This document shows, one piece after another, positions 16,641 to 24,821 of a stretch of DNA of 64,000 nucleotides. The DNA is from Flavobacterium haoranii (GTDB lineage: Bacteria > Bacteroidota > Bacteroidia > Flavobacteriales > Flavobacteriaceae). Made by a program: the position numbers and the translations under genes. Positions within the stretch are counted from its first letter, which is position 1; the number at the start of each line of letters is the position of its first letter. The stretch covers positions 186,001 to 250,000 of the forward strand of contig QKBC01000025.1 of the NCBI GenBank assembly GCA_003246205.1. The letters run 5' to 3'. Below the pieces are notes generated by a model. That model did no database searches, had not been told where the DNA came from, and saw nothing but the letters and a program-made list of their open reading frames with translations.

Positions 16641-18877
16641 TCTTCAATAAAAGATTTAATTTTGTTTTTATCGCCAACAATCCAAACGACATCGCTATCG
16701 TGAAGGATATAGCTTGACTTAGGATTTAACATGCGATGACCATTGTGTTCTACTCCAACAATAATTCCGTTAGTTTCTTCTCGTATGAGAGAGTTTTTAA
16801 TACTCTTGTTAACGAAAGAAGTGTTTTTAATATCCAGTTTCCAAAGTACAATTTCCATATCAGAATTGTCTGTGGATATAAGATGGTTCTCTAAATATTT
16901 TTTGAACTCATTAACCTGTAAATCCGTTCCGATTACGTGCAATTCATCTTGAGGATAAATGAGTTCCGTTTTTGAAGGAATGTATACGGTTTTGTTCTCT
17001 CGTTTAATGAAAGCAATGTTAATTCCGAATCGTTCCCTGATCTTTAAGTCTTCTATAGTATGACCGCTGAAAACAGAATCGCACGGAACAACAAAAGACG
17101 CTATGTGACCGTCCCAAGGTGTAAGGTTCTGACGTTCGATTTTAGGTTTGCTTTCTTTTCCGTTCTCTTTGAAATTTTTCAGGAAATGATCTTCCAAACG
17201 ATAATAGAACTGATTGATCTGTTTTGTATAGGTAATGTAAATGAATATAGCCAGAAAGAACATTATAATACCAAAGAAAGGCGAGATGATCTTATTAAGC
17301 ATAAAACCGATCAAAAATACCGAAAGCAGCATTCTTGCAATGAACATGATAATTATAGCACCTCTGTATTTTCGTTCCTGGATTAAACTTTGAACAGCTT
17401 CTTTATTGATGCGTTTCAAGGAGATTGCCCATAAAAACGGCAATAAAACCATTAGAGTAACCAAAGCTGTAATGATAGAGCTGAAAGGTAATTTGAGGTC
17501 TTCGGTAAAAGGAAGTAAATAAAAACGGGATAATAGAATAATAGCAACAGCTAAAACGGTATTGATCGTTATTTGTCTTATGTAATCAAAGATGTAAGAT
17601 TTCCAAAGGCTTGTAGGTTTTATTGCCTGGGTATAGGCACTGTATCGTTCAATTTGTTTTACCCATTTTTTAGGAAGTTTGTCTTCAACAAAAGCGGCAA
17701 ACGGAGTAGAGAACTTAATCATGTAAGGCGTTGTAAAAGTAGTAATGGCGGAAACGGCAACCACTACCGGATATAAAAAGTCCTGAGTAACTTTTAGGGA
17801 TAAACCTAAAGTGGCAATGATAAATGAAAATTCCCCTATTTGGGATAAACTCATACCAGCCTGTATGGATTGTTTTAAAGGTTGACCGGAAAGAAGAGAG
17901 CCAATCGTAGAACTTATGGATTGCCCGAAAATAGTAACTAAAGTCAAAATAATTACAGGGACATAATAGGTAACCAAGGTTTGCGGATTGATAAGCATTC
18001 CGACCGAAACAAAGAAAATTGCACCGAAAAGGTCTTTTACCGGTTTGATTAATTTTTCAATATGTTCTGATTCGGTTGTTTCAGCGATAATTGAACCCAT
18101 GATGAAAGCACCTAATCCAGGTGAGAACCCGGCACTGGCAGCAAAGATCACCATCAATAAACAAAGTGCGATAGATATAATCAGCAGCATTTCGTCTGTT
18201 AAAAGATGTTTAGCCTTATTGAGGAAACTAGGGATAAAAAAGATTCCTAAAATAAACCATAAGATTAAAAAGAAGATCAGCTTCAAGATAGCAAAGAGTA
18301 ATTCGCTTCCTGAAAACTGACTACTTACAGCAACAGTGGAGAGTAAGACCATCATTAAAATGGCTAAAATATCCTGAACGATCAGGGAACCGATAACATT
18401 TCCGGCAAATTTCTGGCTTTTTACGCCTAATTCCTCAAATGCCTTTAAAATGATGGTGGTAGATGAAATAGATAGAATGACACCTAAAAACAAGCTGTCC
18501 ATATTGGTCCAACCCATGAACTGGCCAACAGTATATCCTAAAAGCACCATGCAGACAATTTGTGTTAATGCCGTAATAGAAGCTGTTCCGCCTACTTTTG
18601 TCAGCTTTTTAAAGCTGAATTCTAACCCCAAACTGAATAAAAGAAAAATCACACCAATTTCTGCCCAGATGGAAACATCATGTGTTTTTTCTACTGACGG
18701 AAAAAAATGAAAATTGTTACCGGCTAAGAAACCTGCAACTAAATATCCTAATACTAATGGTTGTTTAAGTTTTTTAAAAATGATTACAGCAATACTCGCC
18801 GTAATCAGGATTAGTCCTAAATCAGTGATTAGTCCGGGTAAATGAATTGCATTTTGTGATAAACTATAAAAAGGCAT
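16637..18877 (-). CDS. CPA2-type cation:proton antiporter with TrkA_C domains
   Basis: A 746-aa membrane protein. The Na_H_Exchanger domain (about 15-395) has the typical 'GYLVAGFLAG', 'LLFSLGLEFSFKKL' and 'GFSPGLGAFIMGSIIAE' segments. A further cluster of helices follows (430-550). The cytosolic tail has two ligand-binding TrkA_C-type domains (about 600-670 and 675-745; 'DELHVIGTDLQVNEFKKYL', 'DSDVVWIVGDKNKIKSFI'). This layout resembles KefB and related K+/H+ or Na+/H+ exchangers. The ion is not determinable from sequence. It is the first gene of a two-gene operon with nnr. Confidence 0.92.
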   Translation of the reverse strand: MPFYSLSQNAIHLPGLITDLGLILITASIAVIIFKKLKQPLVLGYLVAGFLAGNNFHFFPSVEKTHDVSIWAEIGVIFLLFSLGLEFSFKKLTKVGGTASITALTQIVCMVLLGYTVGQFMGWTNMDSLFLGVILSISSTTIILKAFEELGVKSQKFAGNVIGSLIVQDILAILMMVLLSTVAVSSQFSGSELLFAILKLIFFLILWFILGIFFIPSFLNKAKHLLTDEMLLIISIALCLLMVIFAASAGFSPGLGAFIMGSIIAETTESEHIEKLIKPVKDLFGAIFFVSVGMLINPQTLVTYYVPVIILTLVTIFGQSISSTIGSLLSGQPLKQSIQAGMSLSQIGEFSFIIATLGLSLKVTQDFLYPVVVAVSAITTFTTPYMIKFSTPFAAFVEDKLPKKWVKQIERYSAYTQAIKPTSLWKSYIFDYIRQITINTVLAVAIILLSRFYLLPFTEDLKLPFSSIITALVTLMVLLPFLWAISLKRINKEAVQSLIQERKYRGAIIIMFIARMLLSVFLIGFMLNKIISPFFGIIMFFLAIFIYITYTKQINQFYYRLEDHFLKNFKENGKESKPKIERQNLTPWDGHIASFVVPCDSVFSGHTIEDLKIRERFGINIAFIKRENKTVYIPSKTELIYPQDELHVIGTDLQVNEFKKYLENHLISTDNSDMEIVLWKLDIKNTSFVNKSIKNSLIREETNGIIVGVEHNGHRMLNPKSSYILHDSDVVWIVGDKNKIKSFIEE

Positions 18878-19027
18878 ATAATGCTATTGGATTTTTCCCC
18901 TCCAAATTAAGCAAAGAATTGTAATCGGGCAAGAAGAGTTAAGATGAAAAATAATTTTTATGAAAAGATTATGATAGTGAGTATCGCATAGAGGTAAATG
19001 AAAAGTTTTTTTATCGGTTTATATTAT

Positions 19028-19035
19028 TAAATTTG
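19028..19035 (+). promoter_or_regulatory. Possible -7 promoter element upstream of idi
   Basis: TAAATTTG, a full match to the Bacteroidota -7 box, 35 bases before the idi start codon. The -33 region is only T-rich. Confidence 0.4.
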
Positions 19036-19070
19036 TATTTCGTGAAAACTCAGGATTAAGTATTCAATTT

Positions 19071-19598
19071 ATGAAAGAAGAAAAAGTAATATTGGTTGAT
19101 CAAAATGACGAACCGGTTGGGCTAATGGAAAAAATGGAAGCTCATAAAAGAGCTTTATTGCATAGAGCTTTTTCCGTTTTTGTATTGAATGATAAAAACC
19201 AGGTTTTACTTCAGCAAAGAGCAAAGTCAAAATACCATTCTCCCTTATTGTGGACCAATACTTGTTGCAGTCATCAACGACCGGAAGAAACCAATGTAGA
19301 AGCCGGGAAGAGAAGATTGGAAGAAGAAATGGGATTTGAGGTAGAGTTGAAGGAGTTATTCCATTTTATTTATAAAGCACCATTTGATAATGGTTTAACA
19401 GAACACGAACTGGATCATGTTATGATCGGTAGATTTAACGGAGAACCGAAGATCAATCCTGAAGAAGTGGAAAGTTGGAAATGGATGGCAATAGATGATA
19501 TTAAGAAAGATCTACAAGCGAATCCTGAAACGTATACCGTTTGGTTCAAGATAATTTTTGATGAATTTTATCATCACTTAGAAAGTCATAAAGTTTAA
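19071..19598 (+). CDS. idi: Isopentenyl-diphosphate delta-isomerase, type 1
   Basis: A 175-aa Nudix-fold isomerase that interconverts isopentenyl and dimethylallyl diphosphate for isoprenoid synthesis. The catalytic cysteine motif TNTCCSHQRP is near residue 64. The Nudix-like helix RRLEEEMGFEVE with its glutamates lies at about 83-94, and LLHRAFSVFVLND gives the N-terminal strand. Length is normal. It starts a tight operon with the PTPS-like gene (10-base gap) and manA (6-base gap). The mixture of isoprenoid, pterin and sugar genes suggests co-expression of housekeeping enzymes rather than one pathway. Confidence 0.96.
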   Translation: MKEEKVILVDQNDEPVGLMEKMEAHKRALLHRAFSVFVLNDKNQVLLQQRAKSKYHSPLLWTNTCCSHQRPEETNVEAGKRRLEEEMGFEVELKELFHFIYKAPFDNGLTEHELDHVMIGRFNGEPKINPEEVESWKWMAIDDIKKDLQANPETYTVWFKIIFDEFYHHLESHKV

Positions 19599-19608
19599 AA
19601 ATAGTATT

Positions 19609-20019
19609 ATGAGAGCTACTGTTTCCAGAAAAGCCCATTTTAATGCTGCTCACCGCCTGTACCGCAAAGATTGGTCAATGGATAAAAATGAATTGATCTT
19701 TGGAAAATGTAATAATCCGAACTTTCATGGACACAATTATGAATTGATCGTAAGTGTAACAGGCGAAATAGATAAAGAAACCGGCTTTGTAATAGATGTT
19801 AAAATTCTGGCCGATCTAATTAAAGAGCATATAGAAGAAGCTTTTGACCATAAAAACCTGAATGTAGATGTAGAGGAGTTTCAGGATTTAAATCCTACGG
19901 CTGAAAATATAGCTGTTGTTATTTGGAATAAATTAAGACCTTTAATCAGTTCAGACAAAGAACTGGAAGTAGTTTTATATGAAACCCCAAGAAATTTTGT
20001 AACCTATAAAGGAGAATAA
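19609..20019 (+). CDS. 6-pyruvoyltetrahydropterin synthase / 6-carboxytetrahydropterin synthase family protein
   Basis: A 136-aa T-fold enzyme. The three zinc histidines are visible in SRKAHFNAAHRLY and NFHGHNYELIV, with the catalytic Cys in FGKCNNPNFHGHNY. The later 'DHKNLN', 'NPTAENIAVVIW' and 'VVLYETPRN' complete the family pattern, the Glu of the last motif binding the pterin. Members make 6-carboxytetrahydropterin for queuosine (QueD) or 6-pyruvoyltetrahydropterin; sequence alone does not separate the two here, and no other queuosine genes are in the window. It lies in an operon with idi and manA. Confidence 0.92.
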   Translation: MRATVSRKAHFNAAHRLYRKDWSMDKNELIFGKCNNPNFHGHNYELIVSVTGEIDKETGFVIDVKILADLIKEHIEEAFDHKNLNVDVEEFQDLNPTAENIAVVIWNKLRPLISSDKELEVVLYETPRNFVTYKGE

Positions 20020-20025
20020 CGTAAC

Positions 20026-20985
20026 ATGAAAGCTTATCCTATTCAATTTGAAGCGATTTTAAAAGAACGAATTTGGGGAGGAACCAAATTAAAAGACTAC
20101 TTGAATAAACCGATTAACTCAGAAATCACAGGTGAAAGTTGGGAAATATCTACAGTTCCGGGAGATATAAGCGTTGTAGCAAATGGTGATTTGAAAGGTC
20201 AGAATCTCAACGAAATTATAGCAGAATTTCCGAAAGAAATATTAGGAGAAAGAGTTTTAGAAAACTTCGGAAACCAATTTCCGTTGTTGTTTAAATTTAT
20301 TGATGCCCGTGAAGATTTGTCTATACAATTGCATCCCAATGACGAATTAGCTAAAAAGCGTCATAATTCTTTCGGTAAAACCGAAATGTGGTATGTAATG
20401 CAAGCTGAAGAACAGTCGCGCTTAGTAGTTGGATTTAAAAAGGCAAGCAATCAGGAAGAATATGTACAACATCTAGAAAATAATACATTATTAGATTTAT
20501 TAGAAGAAATTCCGGTAAAGGCAGGTGATGTATTCTTTTTAGAAACCGGAACCATTCACGCTATTGGTTCAGGTGTTTTGATTGCTGAAATTCAACAAAC
20601 TAGTGATGTGACGTATCGTTTATACGATTGGGGTAGAGTAGATGCTGAAGGGAAATCCAGAGAACTGCATACAGAATTAGCTTTAGAAGCTATTAATTAT
20701 ACACTAACTCCTTCAAAGATTACATACGATGCAAAAGAAAATCAGTCTACAGAATTAGTGCACTGTCCTTATTTTAATACAGATGTTTTACCTGTAAACG
20801 GAATTGTAAATTGGAAATCACATAAAGGCTCTTTTACCGTTTTTATGTGTGCAGAAGGAAAGGTTACATTCACTGTTGACGGTGTAATATATACATATCA
20901 AAAAGGAGATACAGTATTGATTCCGGCTGCAATATCTTCAATCGCTATAGAAGGCAGAGCCACTTTGTTAGAAATTTTTCTATAA
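20026..20985 (+). CDS. manA: Class I mannose-6-phosphate isomerase
   Basis: A 319-aa cupin-type zinc enzyme that interconverts mannose-6-phosphate and fructose-6-phosphate, feeding GDP-sugar synthesis. Zinc ligands are seen in SIQLHPND (Gln, His) and 'KTEMWYV' (Glu), with the last His in FLETGTIHAIGSGVLIAEIQ. The catalytic-region motif 'TYRLYDWGRVD' follows. The short form (about 320 aa) is the usual one in Bacteroidota and Firmicutes. It is the third gene of the idi operon. Confidence 0.95.
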   Translation: MKAYPIQFEAILKERIWGGTKLKDYLNKPINSEITGESWEISTVPGDISVVANGDLKGQNLNEIIAEFPKEILGERVLENFGNQFPLLFKFIDAREDLSIQLHPNDELAKKRHNSFGKTEMWYVMQAEEQSRLVVGFKKASNQEEYVQHLENNTLLDLLEEIPVKAGDVFFLETGTIHAIGSGVLIAEIQQTSDVTYRLYDWGRVDAEGKSRELHTELALEAINYTLTPSKITYDAKENQSTELVHCPYFNTDVLPVNGIVNWKSHKGSFTVFMCAEGKVTFTVDGVIYTYQKGDTVLIPAAISSIAIEGRATLLEIFL

Positions 20986-21043
20986 AAAGGCTTTGTAAAA
21001 GATATTTCTTTAATTTTGCATAAATTTTTAAACCAAAGAAAAA

Positions 21044-21313
21044 ATGGCAAGCGTTAAAAACTTGAAAAAAGAAATCAACTACGTTTTAGGAGATTTAGTA
21101 AACATCGTTTATGTATGGGAGATGACTCACGGAGGGAAACCAACTGAGGCTACTGATGGAATTGTTGATAGTATTTATGATAAATACGATGAATTGATTA
21201 CTAAAATCAATAACAAATCAGTTGAAAACAAAAAAGCTTATTTCAAAGAAGTTCGTAAAGAATATGAGGAAGCTGCAAATCAATTAGTTGCAAAAATTAA
21301 CGAATTGAACTAA
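21044..21313 (+). CDS. Conserved small helical protein (89 aa), function unknown
   Basis: A highly charged, all-helical 89-aa protein beginning MASVKNLKKEINYVLGDLVN. It has no signal peptide or membrane segment. Helix 1 carries 'INYVLGDLVNIVYVWEM' and the C-terminal half is a likely coiled coil ('KKAYFKEVRKEYEEAANQLVAKINEL'). I do not recognise a characterised family, although the look is typical of abundant small flavobacterial proteins. TTTG (20992-20995) and TAATTTTG (21011-21018) stand upstream with a rather short 15-base spacer, so it may have its own promoter. It is followed by the tRNA-Thr promoter. Confidence 0.8.
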   Translation: MASVKNLKKEINYVLGDLVNIVYVWEMTHGGKPTEATDGIVDSIYDKYDELITKINNKSVENKKAYFKEVRKEYEEAANQLVAKINELN

Positions 21314-21342
21314 AAAAAAGCATAAAAAAAATGCGGTTTTTT

Positions 21343-21373
21343 TTTGCAAATGTAAAAAACCGATTTATATTTG
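21343..21373 (+). promoter_or_regulatory. Strong promoter of tRNA-Thr
   Basis: TTTG (21343-21346), a 19-base spacer and TATATTTG (21366-21373), an exact consensus promoter. Spacer and downstream bases (GCAC) closely resemble the tRNA-Asn promoter. Confidence 0.85.
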
Positions 21374-21421
21374 CACCGCAATAAAGTTCACGAGACATCA
21401 GTGATAACGTGAATTTTGAAT

Positions 21422-21495
21422 GCCGGTGTAGCTCAGCTGGCTAGAGCAGCTGATTTGTAATCAGCAGGTCGTGGGTTCGAGTCCCTCTATCGGCT
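21422..21495 (+). tRNA. tRNA-Thr (anticodon TGT)
   Basis: A 74-base cloverleaf. The acceptor stem is GCCGGTG / TATCGGC, with D arm GCTCAGCTGGCTAGAGC, anticodon stem GCTGA / TCAGC around loop TTTGTAA (TGT) and T arm GTGGG-TTCGAGT-CCCTC with one mismatch. The discriminator is T, followed by CA. Confidence 0.95.
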
Positions 21496-21498
21496 CAA

Positions 21499-21528
21499 AA
21501 AAAGGAAAGCATTTGCTTTCCTTTTTTT
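21499..21528 (+). terminator. Terminator of tRNA-Thr
   Basis: Stem AAAAAGGAAAGC / GCTTTCCTTTTT with an ATTT loop and further T residues. Confidence 0.85.
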
Positions 21529-21542
21529 ATTTATATCAAATG

Positions 21543-21583
21543 AAAAACACTCGTTTTTTACTTCTTAAAAACGAGTGCTTTTT
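21543..21583 (-). terminator. Terminator of the aldo/keto reductase gene
   Basis: Inverted repeat CACTCGTTTTT / AAAAACGAGTG flanked by A-rich and T-rich sequence, immediately downstream (minus strand) of the reductase stop codon. Confidence 0.75.
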
Positions 21584-21586
21584 CTT

Positions 21587-22576
21587 TTATAAATCGGCTT
21601 GCTTTAATTCTTTGTTGATAAAGGCAATTTCTTCTGCAGAAAGTTTGATAGTAATAGCTTTTGCATTTTGAACAGATTGTTCTGCATTTCTGGCTCCGGC
21701 TAATGCAATAGTGATTCTCGGGCGTTCTATAGTCCAGCGTAGAACCAATTGGGCTAAAGTAGCTCCTTTCTCATCGGCTAAAGGTTTTATTTTGGCTAAA
21801 AAAGCATTGGTTTTAATAATACTTTCATCCGTGAAAAATTTGTTTTGCGCCCTGTGGTCGCCTTCTTGAAACGGATAGCCTGGTTTCATCTTTCCGGTAA
21901 GCAAGCCCCTTTCTAATGGACTATAAGCTAAAACTGATTTATGATGTTCCATGCAATAAGGAACGGTTTCTTTTTCCACATCACGGTTTACCATACTAAA
22001 CGGAATTTGATTGGATGCGAGCGTAACTGCTTTCTCTGCTTCAGCCATTTGTGCAGCATTGTAATTGCATACTCCGGCATAACGTACTTTTCCTTGTTCG
22101 ATTAAACGCTCAACAGCTTCAAAAGTTTCTATAATAGGCGTAGTGCTTTCCGGCCAGTGAATTTGGTACAGATCAATATAATCAGTTCCCAGTCTTTTTA
22201 AACTGTCTTCACATTCTTTAATAACGCTTTCTTTTCCGGCGTATTTATAAATGTCAATAGGTTCGCCATTGTTCTTTTGGCTCTTAAAAGAAAAGTCTCC
22301 TTTAGTCAAATCCCAACGCATCCCGAATTTAGTTAAGATTTGAACTTTATCGCGGGGAATTCCTTTTATAGCTTCTCCTACGATTTCTTCACTGGTTCCT
22401 TGTCCGTAAATGGGAGCTGTATCAATAGAGGTTACACCCAAATCATAAGCGGCTTTAATTGCTTCTACAGCGTCTTTATGTTCGGTTTTTCCCCACATCC
22501 ATCCTCCGGCAGCCCATGCTCCAAAGGTAATTGCAGAAACGGCTAAATCTGTTTCTCCTAGTTTTCTGAATTCCAT
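21587..22576 (-). CDS. Aldo/keto reductase
   Basis: A 329-aa NADPH-dependent TIM-barrel oxidoreductase. Catalytic tetrad residues are visible: Asp and Tyr in VTSIDTAPIYGQGTSEEIVGEA, Lys in 'VQILTKFGMRW' and His in DYIDLYQIHWPE. C-terminal cofactor contacts lie around 'RPRITIALAGARNAEQSVQNA'. Closest in style to the general-stress YhdN/IolS subgroup, which reduces a variety of aldehydes; the physiological substrate cannot be told. It is a single gene with its own terminator. Confidence 0.93.
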   Translation of the reverse strand: MEFRKLGETDLAVSAITFGAWAAGGWMWGKTEHKDAVEAIKAAYDLGVTSIDTAPIYGQGTSEEIVGEAIKGIPRDKVQILTKFGMRWDLTKGDFSFKSQKNNGEPIDIYKYAGKESVIKECEDSLKRLGTDYIDLYQIHWPESTTPIIETFEAVERLIEQGKVRYAGVCNYNAAQMAEAEKAVTLASNQIPFSMVNRDVEKETVPYCMEHHKSVLAYSPLERGLLTGKMKPGYPFQEGDHRAQNKFFTDESIIKTNAFLAKIKPLADEKGATLAQLVLRWTIERPRITIALAGARNAEQSVQNAKAITIKLSAEEIAFINKELKQADL

Positions 22577-22679
22577 AGTTTTTTATTTGTTGTAAATTAG
22601 TTTACGAATGAAGTATTCTTCTTAACGAAACAGTTTGTAAAAGAATAAGTAGTTTCTCAAATTTACGAAGAAATAAAAA

Positions 22680-22697
22680 AAGAGGCAAAAGCCTCTT
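22680..22697 (-). terminator. Terminator of the DUF4369 gene
   Basis: Stem AAGAGGC / GCCTCTT with an AAAA loop; read on the minus strand it is followed by a T-rich run. Confidence 0.7.
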
Positions 22698-22702
22698 GTT
22701 AT

Positions 22703-23416
22703 TTATTGTTCTGATTTTTTACGTTCTTCAATATGTTTTTTTAGAATTTTACCATATTTTGAATCGGCTACTTTCGGAGTCATTTTTTTAGCAACTGTAT
22801 CTAAATACGGTAAAGCAATATCCGGTATTTCAGTTAATGCTAAATAAGGAGCTATTTCATAATCGCCGTGTGTTGCAGCAAAATTGGCTACGTAACGGTA
22901 TTTGCGAACCAATAGTTTTTGATAAGCATCTTCAATGCTATCTTGTGTTTTTTGATTAAAATTGAGTTCGTTTTGAAGTCTTTTAGAAATTAATTCCAGG
23001 TTAGCATCTGTAAATTTAGAATTTAAGGAATCAAATTTTTTCCATAGATCATGGTTTTTAGAACCTTTTACCTTTGCGCTTCTGTAAAATTCTTTTAAAG
23101 AAGTGTTTAATGTGATTTCTCCGGGTTCGGCAAAAATAGCCAAACTGTTGTCTATAGAATTGGTTTTGCCTCGATCCAAAAATAAATAAATTATTTCAGG
23201 AGATTCTAAATCAAAAGCAGTATCAAAATTAGAGTTTCCTTTAAAATTAATACTGTCAATAGTAATTAAAGTAGTATCCTGAAGTTTTTTAATAAATAAT
23301 TTCCCTTGGCTTAAACCTTTAATATCACCTGTAAGATGAACATTACCATTTTGTTCTTGTTTGTTGCAGGCAGCAAAGGCCAATAGACCTAATCCGAAAA
23401 GAATAACTTTTTTCAT
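22703..23416 (-). CDS. DUF4369-type lipoprotein
   Basis: A 237-aa protein starting MKKVILFGLGLLAFAACNK, a lipoprotein signal with lipobox AFAAC. I choose this ATG over an upstream one that would add 11 residues before the signal peptide. The N-terminal domain (about 25-125), with VHLTGDIKGLSQGKLFIKKLQD and 'TIDSINFKGNSNFDTAF', has the DUF4369 beta pattern that usually precedes a thioredoxin-like domain. Here the rest (about 125-237) is helical and no CxxC appears, so it is not a complete disulfide reductase. It lies 16 bases downstream of the DUF819 gene and is probably co-transcribed with it. Confidence 0.82.
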   Translation of the reverse strand: MKKVILFGLGLLAFAACNKQEQNGNVHLTGDIKGLSQGKLFIKKLQDTTLITIDSINFKGNSNFDTAFDLESPEIIYLFLDRGKTNSIDNSLAIFAEPGEITLNTSLKEFYRSAKVKGSKNHDLWKKFDSLNSKFTDANLELISKRLQNELNFNQKTQDSIEDAYQKLLVRKYRYVANFAATHGDYEIAPYLALTEIPDIALPYLDTVAKKMTPKVADSKYGKILKKHIEERKKSEQ

Positions 23417-23432
23417 ATATGAGATAAACAAA

Positions 23433-24734
23433 TTATTGAGGTGATACAATTTCCATTAAATAAGTACAAAGAATAGCTCCGTATGTTCCGGCAATGTAGC
23501 CAAAAATAGCTAATAAAACTCCTACGCTAGCCAGTGACGGGTGAAAGGCAGAAGCAACAACTGGTGCTGAAGCGGCTCCACCAACATTGGCCTGACTTCC
23601 TACGGCTATAAAGAAATAAGGAGCTTTGATAATTTTGGCTACCAGAAAAATGATTAAAAAATGAATTAACATCCAAATGATTCCTACCATGATTAATCCG
23701 GGATTTTCCAGTACAGCGAATAGATCCATTTTCATTCCTATTGAAGCTACTAAGATATAAATAAAAATGCTTCCTATTTTGCTGGCTCCGGCACCTTCAT
23801 ATTTTTTCAATGGGGTAAAAGATAACGCAATTCCTAAAAAGGTAGCGATGGTAATCATCCAGAAAAAGGTTTCGCCAAAGGTTGAAGCAAAGCTTTTAGG
23901 ATCGCGAACAATTTCGAAATTAGAACTGAAAAAGTCAGCGAAAACTTTTGAACCCCAATGAGCTAATCCTACCGAAGTAAAAGCAATAGCTGCAATTATC
24001 ATGTAATCAGTTAGGGTAGGGTTTCGCTTAACGCTTTCTTGATAACTCGAAACTTTGTCTTGTAATTCTTGTATAGAAGAATTGTCAGCTTTCAGCCATT
24101 TGTTAATCATGTCTTTTTTGCCAATTCCATACAATAAGGCAGCCATCCCGATATTAGCGACTACAATGTCAACTAAGACCATTGCTCCGTATTTTTGTTG
24201 GTTGTATTTGAATATTTCGAGCATAGCTGCCTGATTGGCGCCGCCGCCGATCCAGCTGCCTGCTAAAGTTGATAATCCCCTCCAAACAGCATCAAAACCT
24301 TGACCGCCTACAGTTTCAGGAGAAAAAACTGAAATGATTAAAATAGCTATCGGGCCGCCTAAAATAATTCCTAAAGTTCCTGCCAGAAATATAATTAAGG
24401 CTTTGGGACCTAAGTTTAATAAAGCTTTTAAGTCAATACTAATAGTCATCAAAACTAAAGCTGCCGGTAGTAAGTAGCGGCTGGCAACAAAATAAATTTT
24501 TGAACTTTTGGTGATGACTTTCCCTTTTTCTATTTCTGTCCATTCAGGTGAAATAATGTGGAATGAACTGAAAAATGCAGGTAGGAGATAACATAGTAGC
24601 AGAGCCGGAACTATATTATAGAATTTTTTCCAGAAGCCATTTTCTTTTGAAGAAGTATAAAAGACCACTCCTATAAGAAACATTAGAATTCCAAAAACTA
24701 TTGTATCGTCAGTAAAAAATGGTGGATTGTGCAT
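23433..24734 (-). CDS. DUF819 family membrane protein
   Basis: A 433-aa integral membrane protein with about eleven helices and the DUF819 signatures: 'GLSTLAGSWIGGGANQAAMLEI', 'ATFGETFFWMITIATFLGIALSF' and 'GSQANVGGAASAPVVASAFHP'. The repeated Gly- and Asn-rich loops in both halves suggest an inverted-repeat transporter fold; substrates are unknown. I use the ATG at 24734; a TTG seven codons upstream is possible but sits in likely promoter DNA. The DUF4369 lipoprotein follows in the same operon. Confidence 0.9.
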   Translation of the reverse strand: MHNPPFFTDDTIVFGILMFLIGVVFYTSSKENGFWKKFYNIVPALLLCYLLPAFFSSFHIISPEWTEIEKGKVITKSSKIYFVASRYLLPAALVLMTISIDLKALLNLGPKALIIFLAGTLGIILGGPIAILIISVFSPETVGGQGFDAVWRGLSTLAGSWIGGGANQAAMLEIFKYNQQKYGAMVLVDIVVANIGMAALLYGIGKKDMINKWLKADNSSIQELQDKVSSYQESVKRNPTLTDYMIIAAIAFTSVGLAHWGSKVFADFFSSNFEIVRDPKSFASTFGETFFWMITIATFLGIALSFTPLKKYEGAGASKIGSIFIYILVASIGMKMDLFAVLENPGLIMVGIIWMLIHFLIIFLVAKIIKAPYFFIAVGSQANVGGAASAPVVASAFHPSLASVGVLLAIFGYIAGTYGAILCTYLMEIVSPQ

Positions 24735-24765
24735 TTTTGTGTTATTTTGGCACAAATAAAAGAAA

Positions 24766-24798
24766 AAATCCTCAAAATACTGAATACTTTGAGGATTT
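24766..24798 (-). terminator. Terminator of the M61 peptidase gene
   Basis: Stem AAATCCTCAAA / TTTGAGGATTT. On the minus strand it continues into a T-rich tail, just downstream of the peptidase stop codon. Confidence 0.75.
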
Positions 24799-24821
24799 AT
24801 ATAAGAGAATAAACTTTAGTT

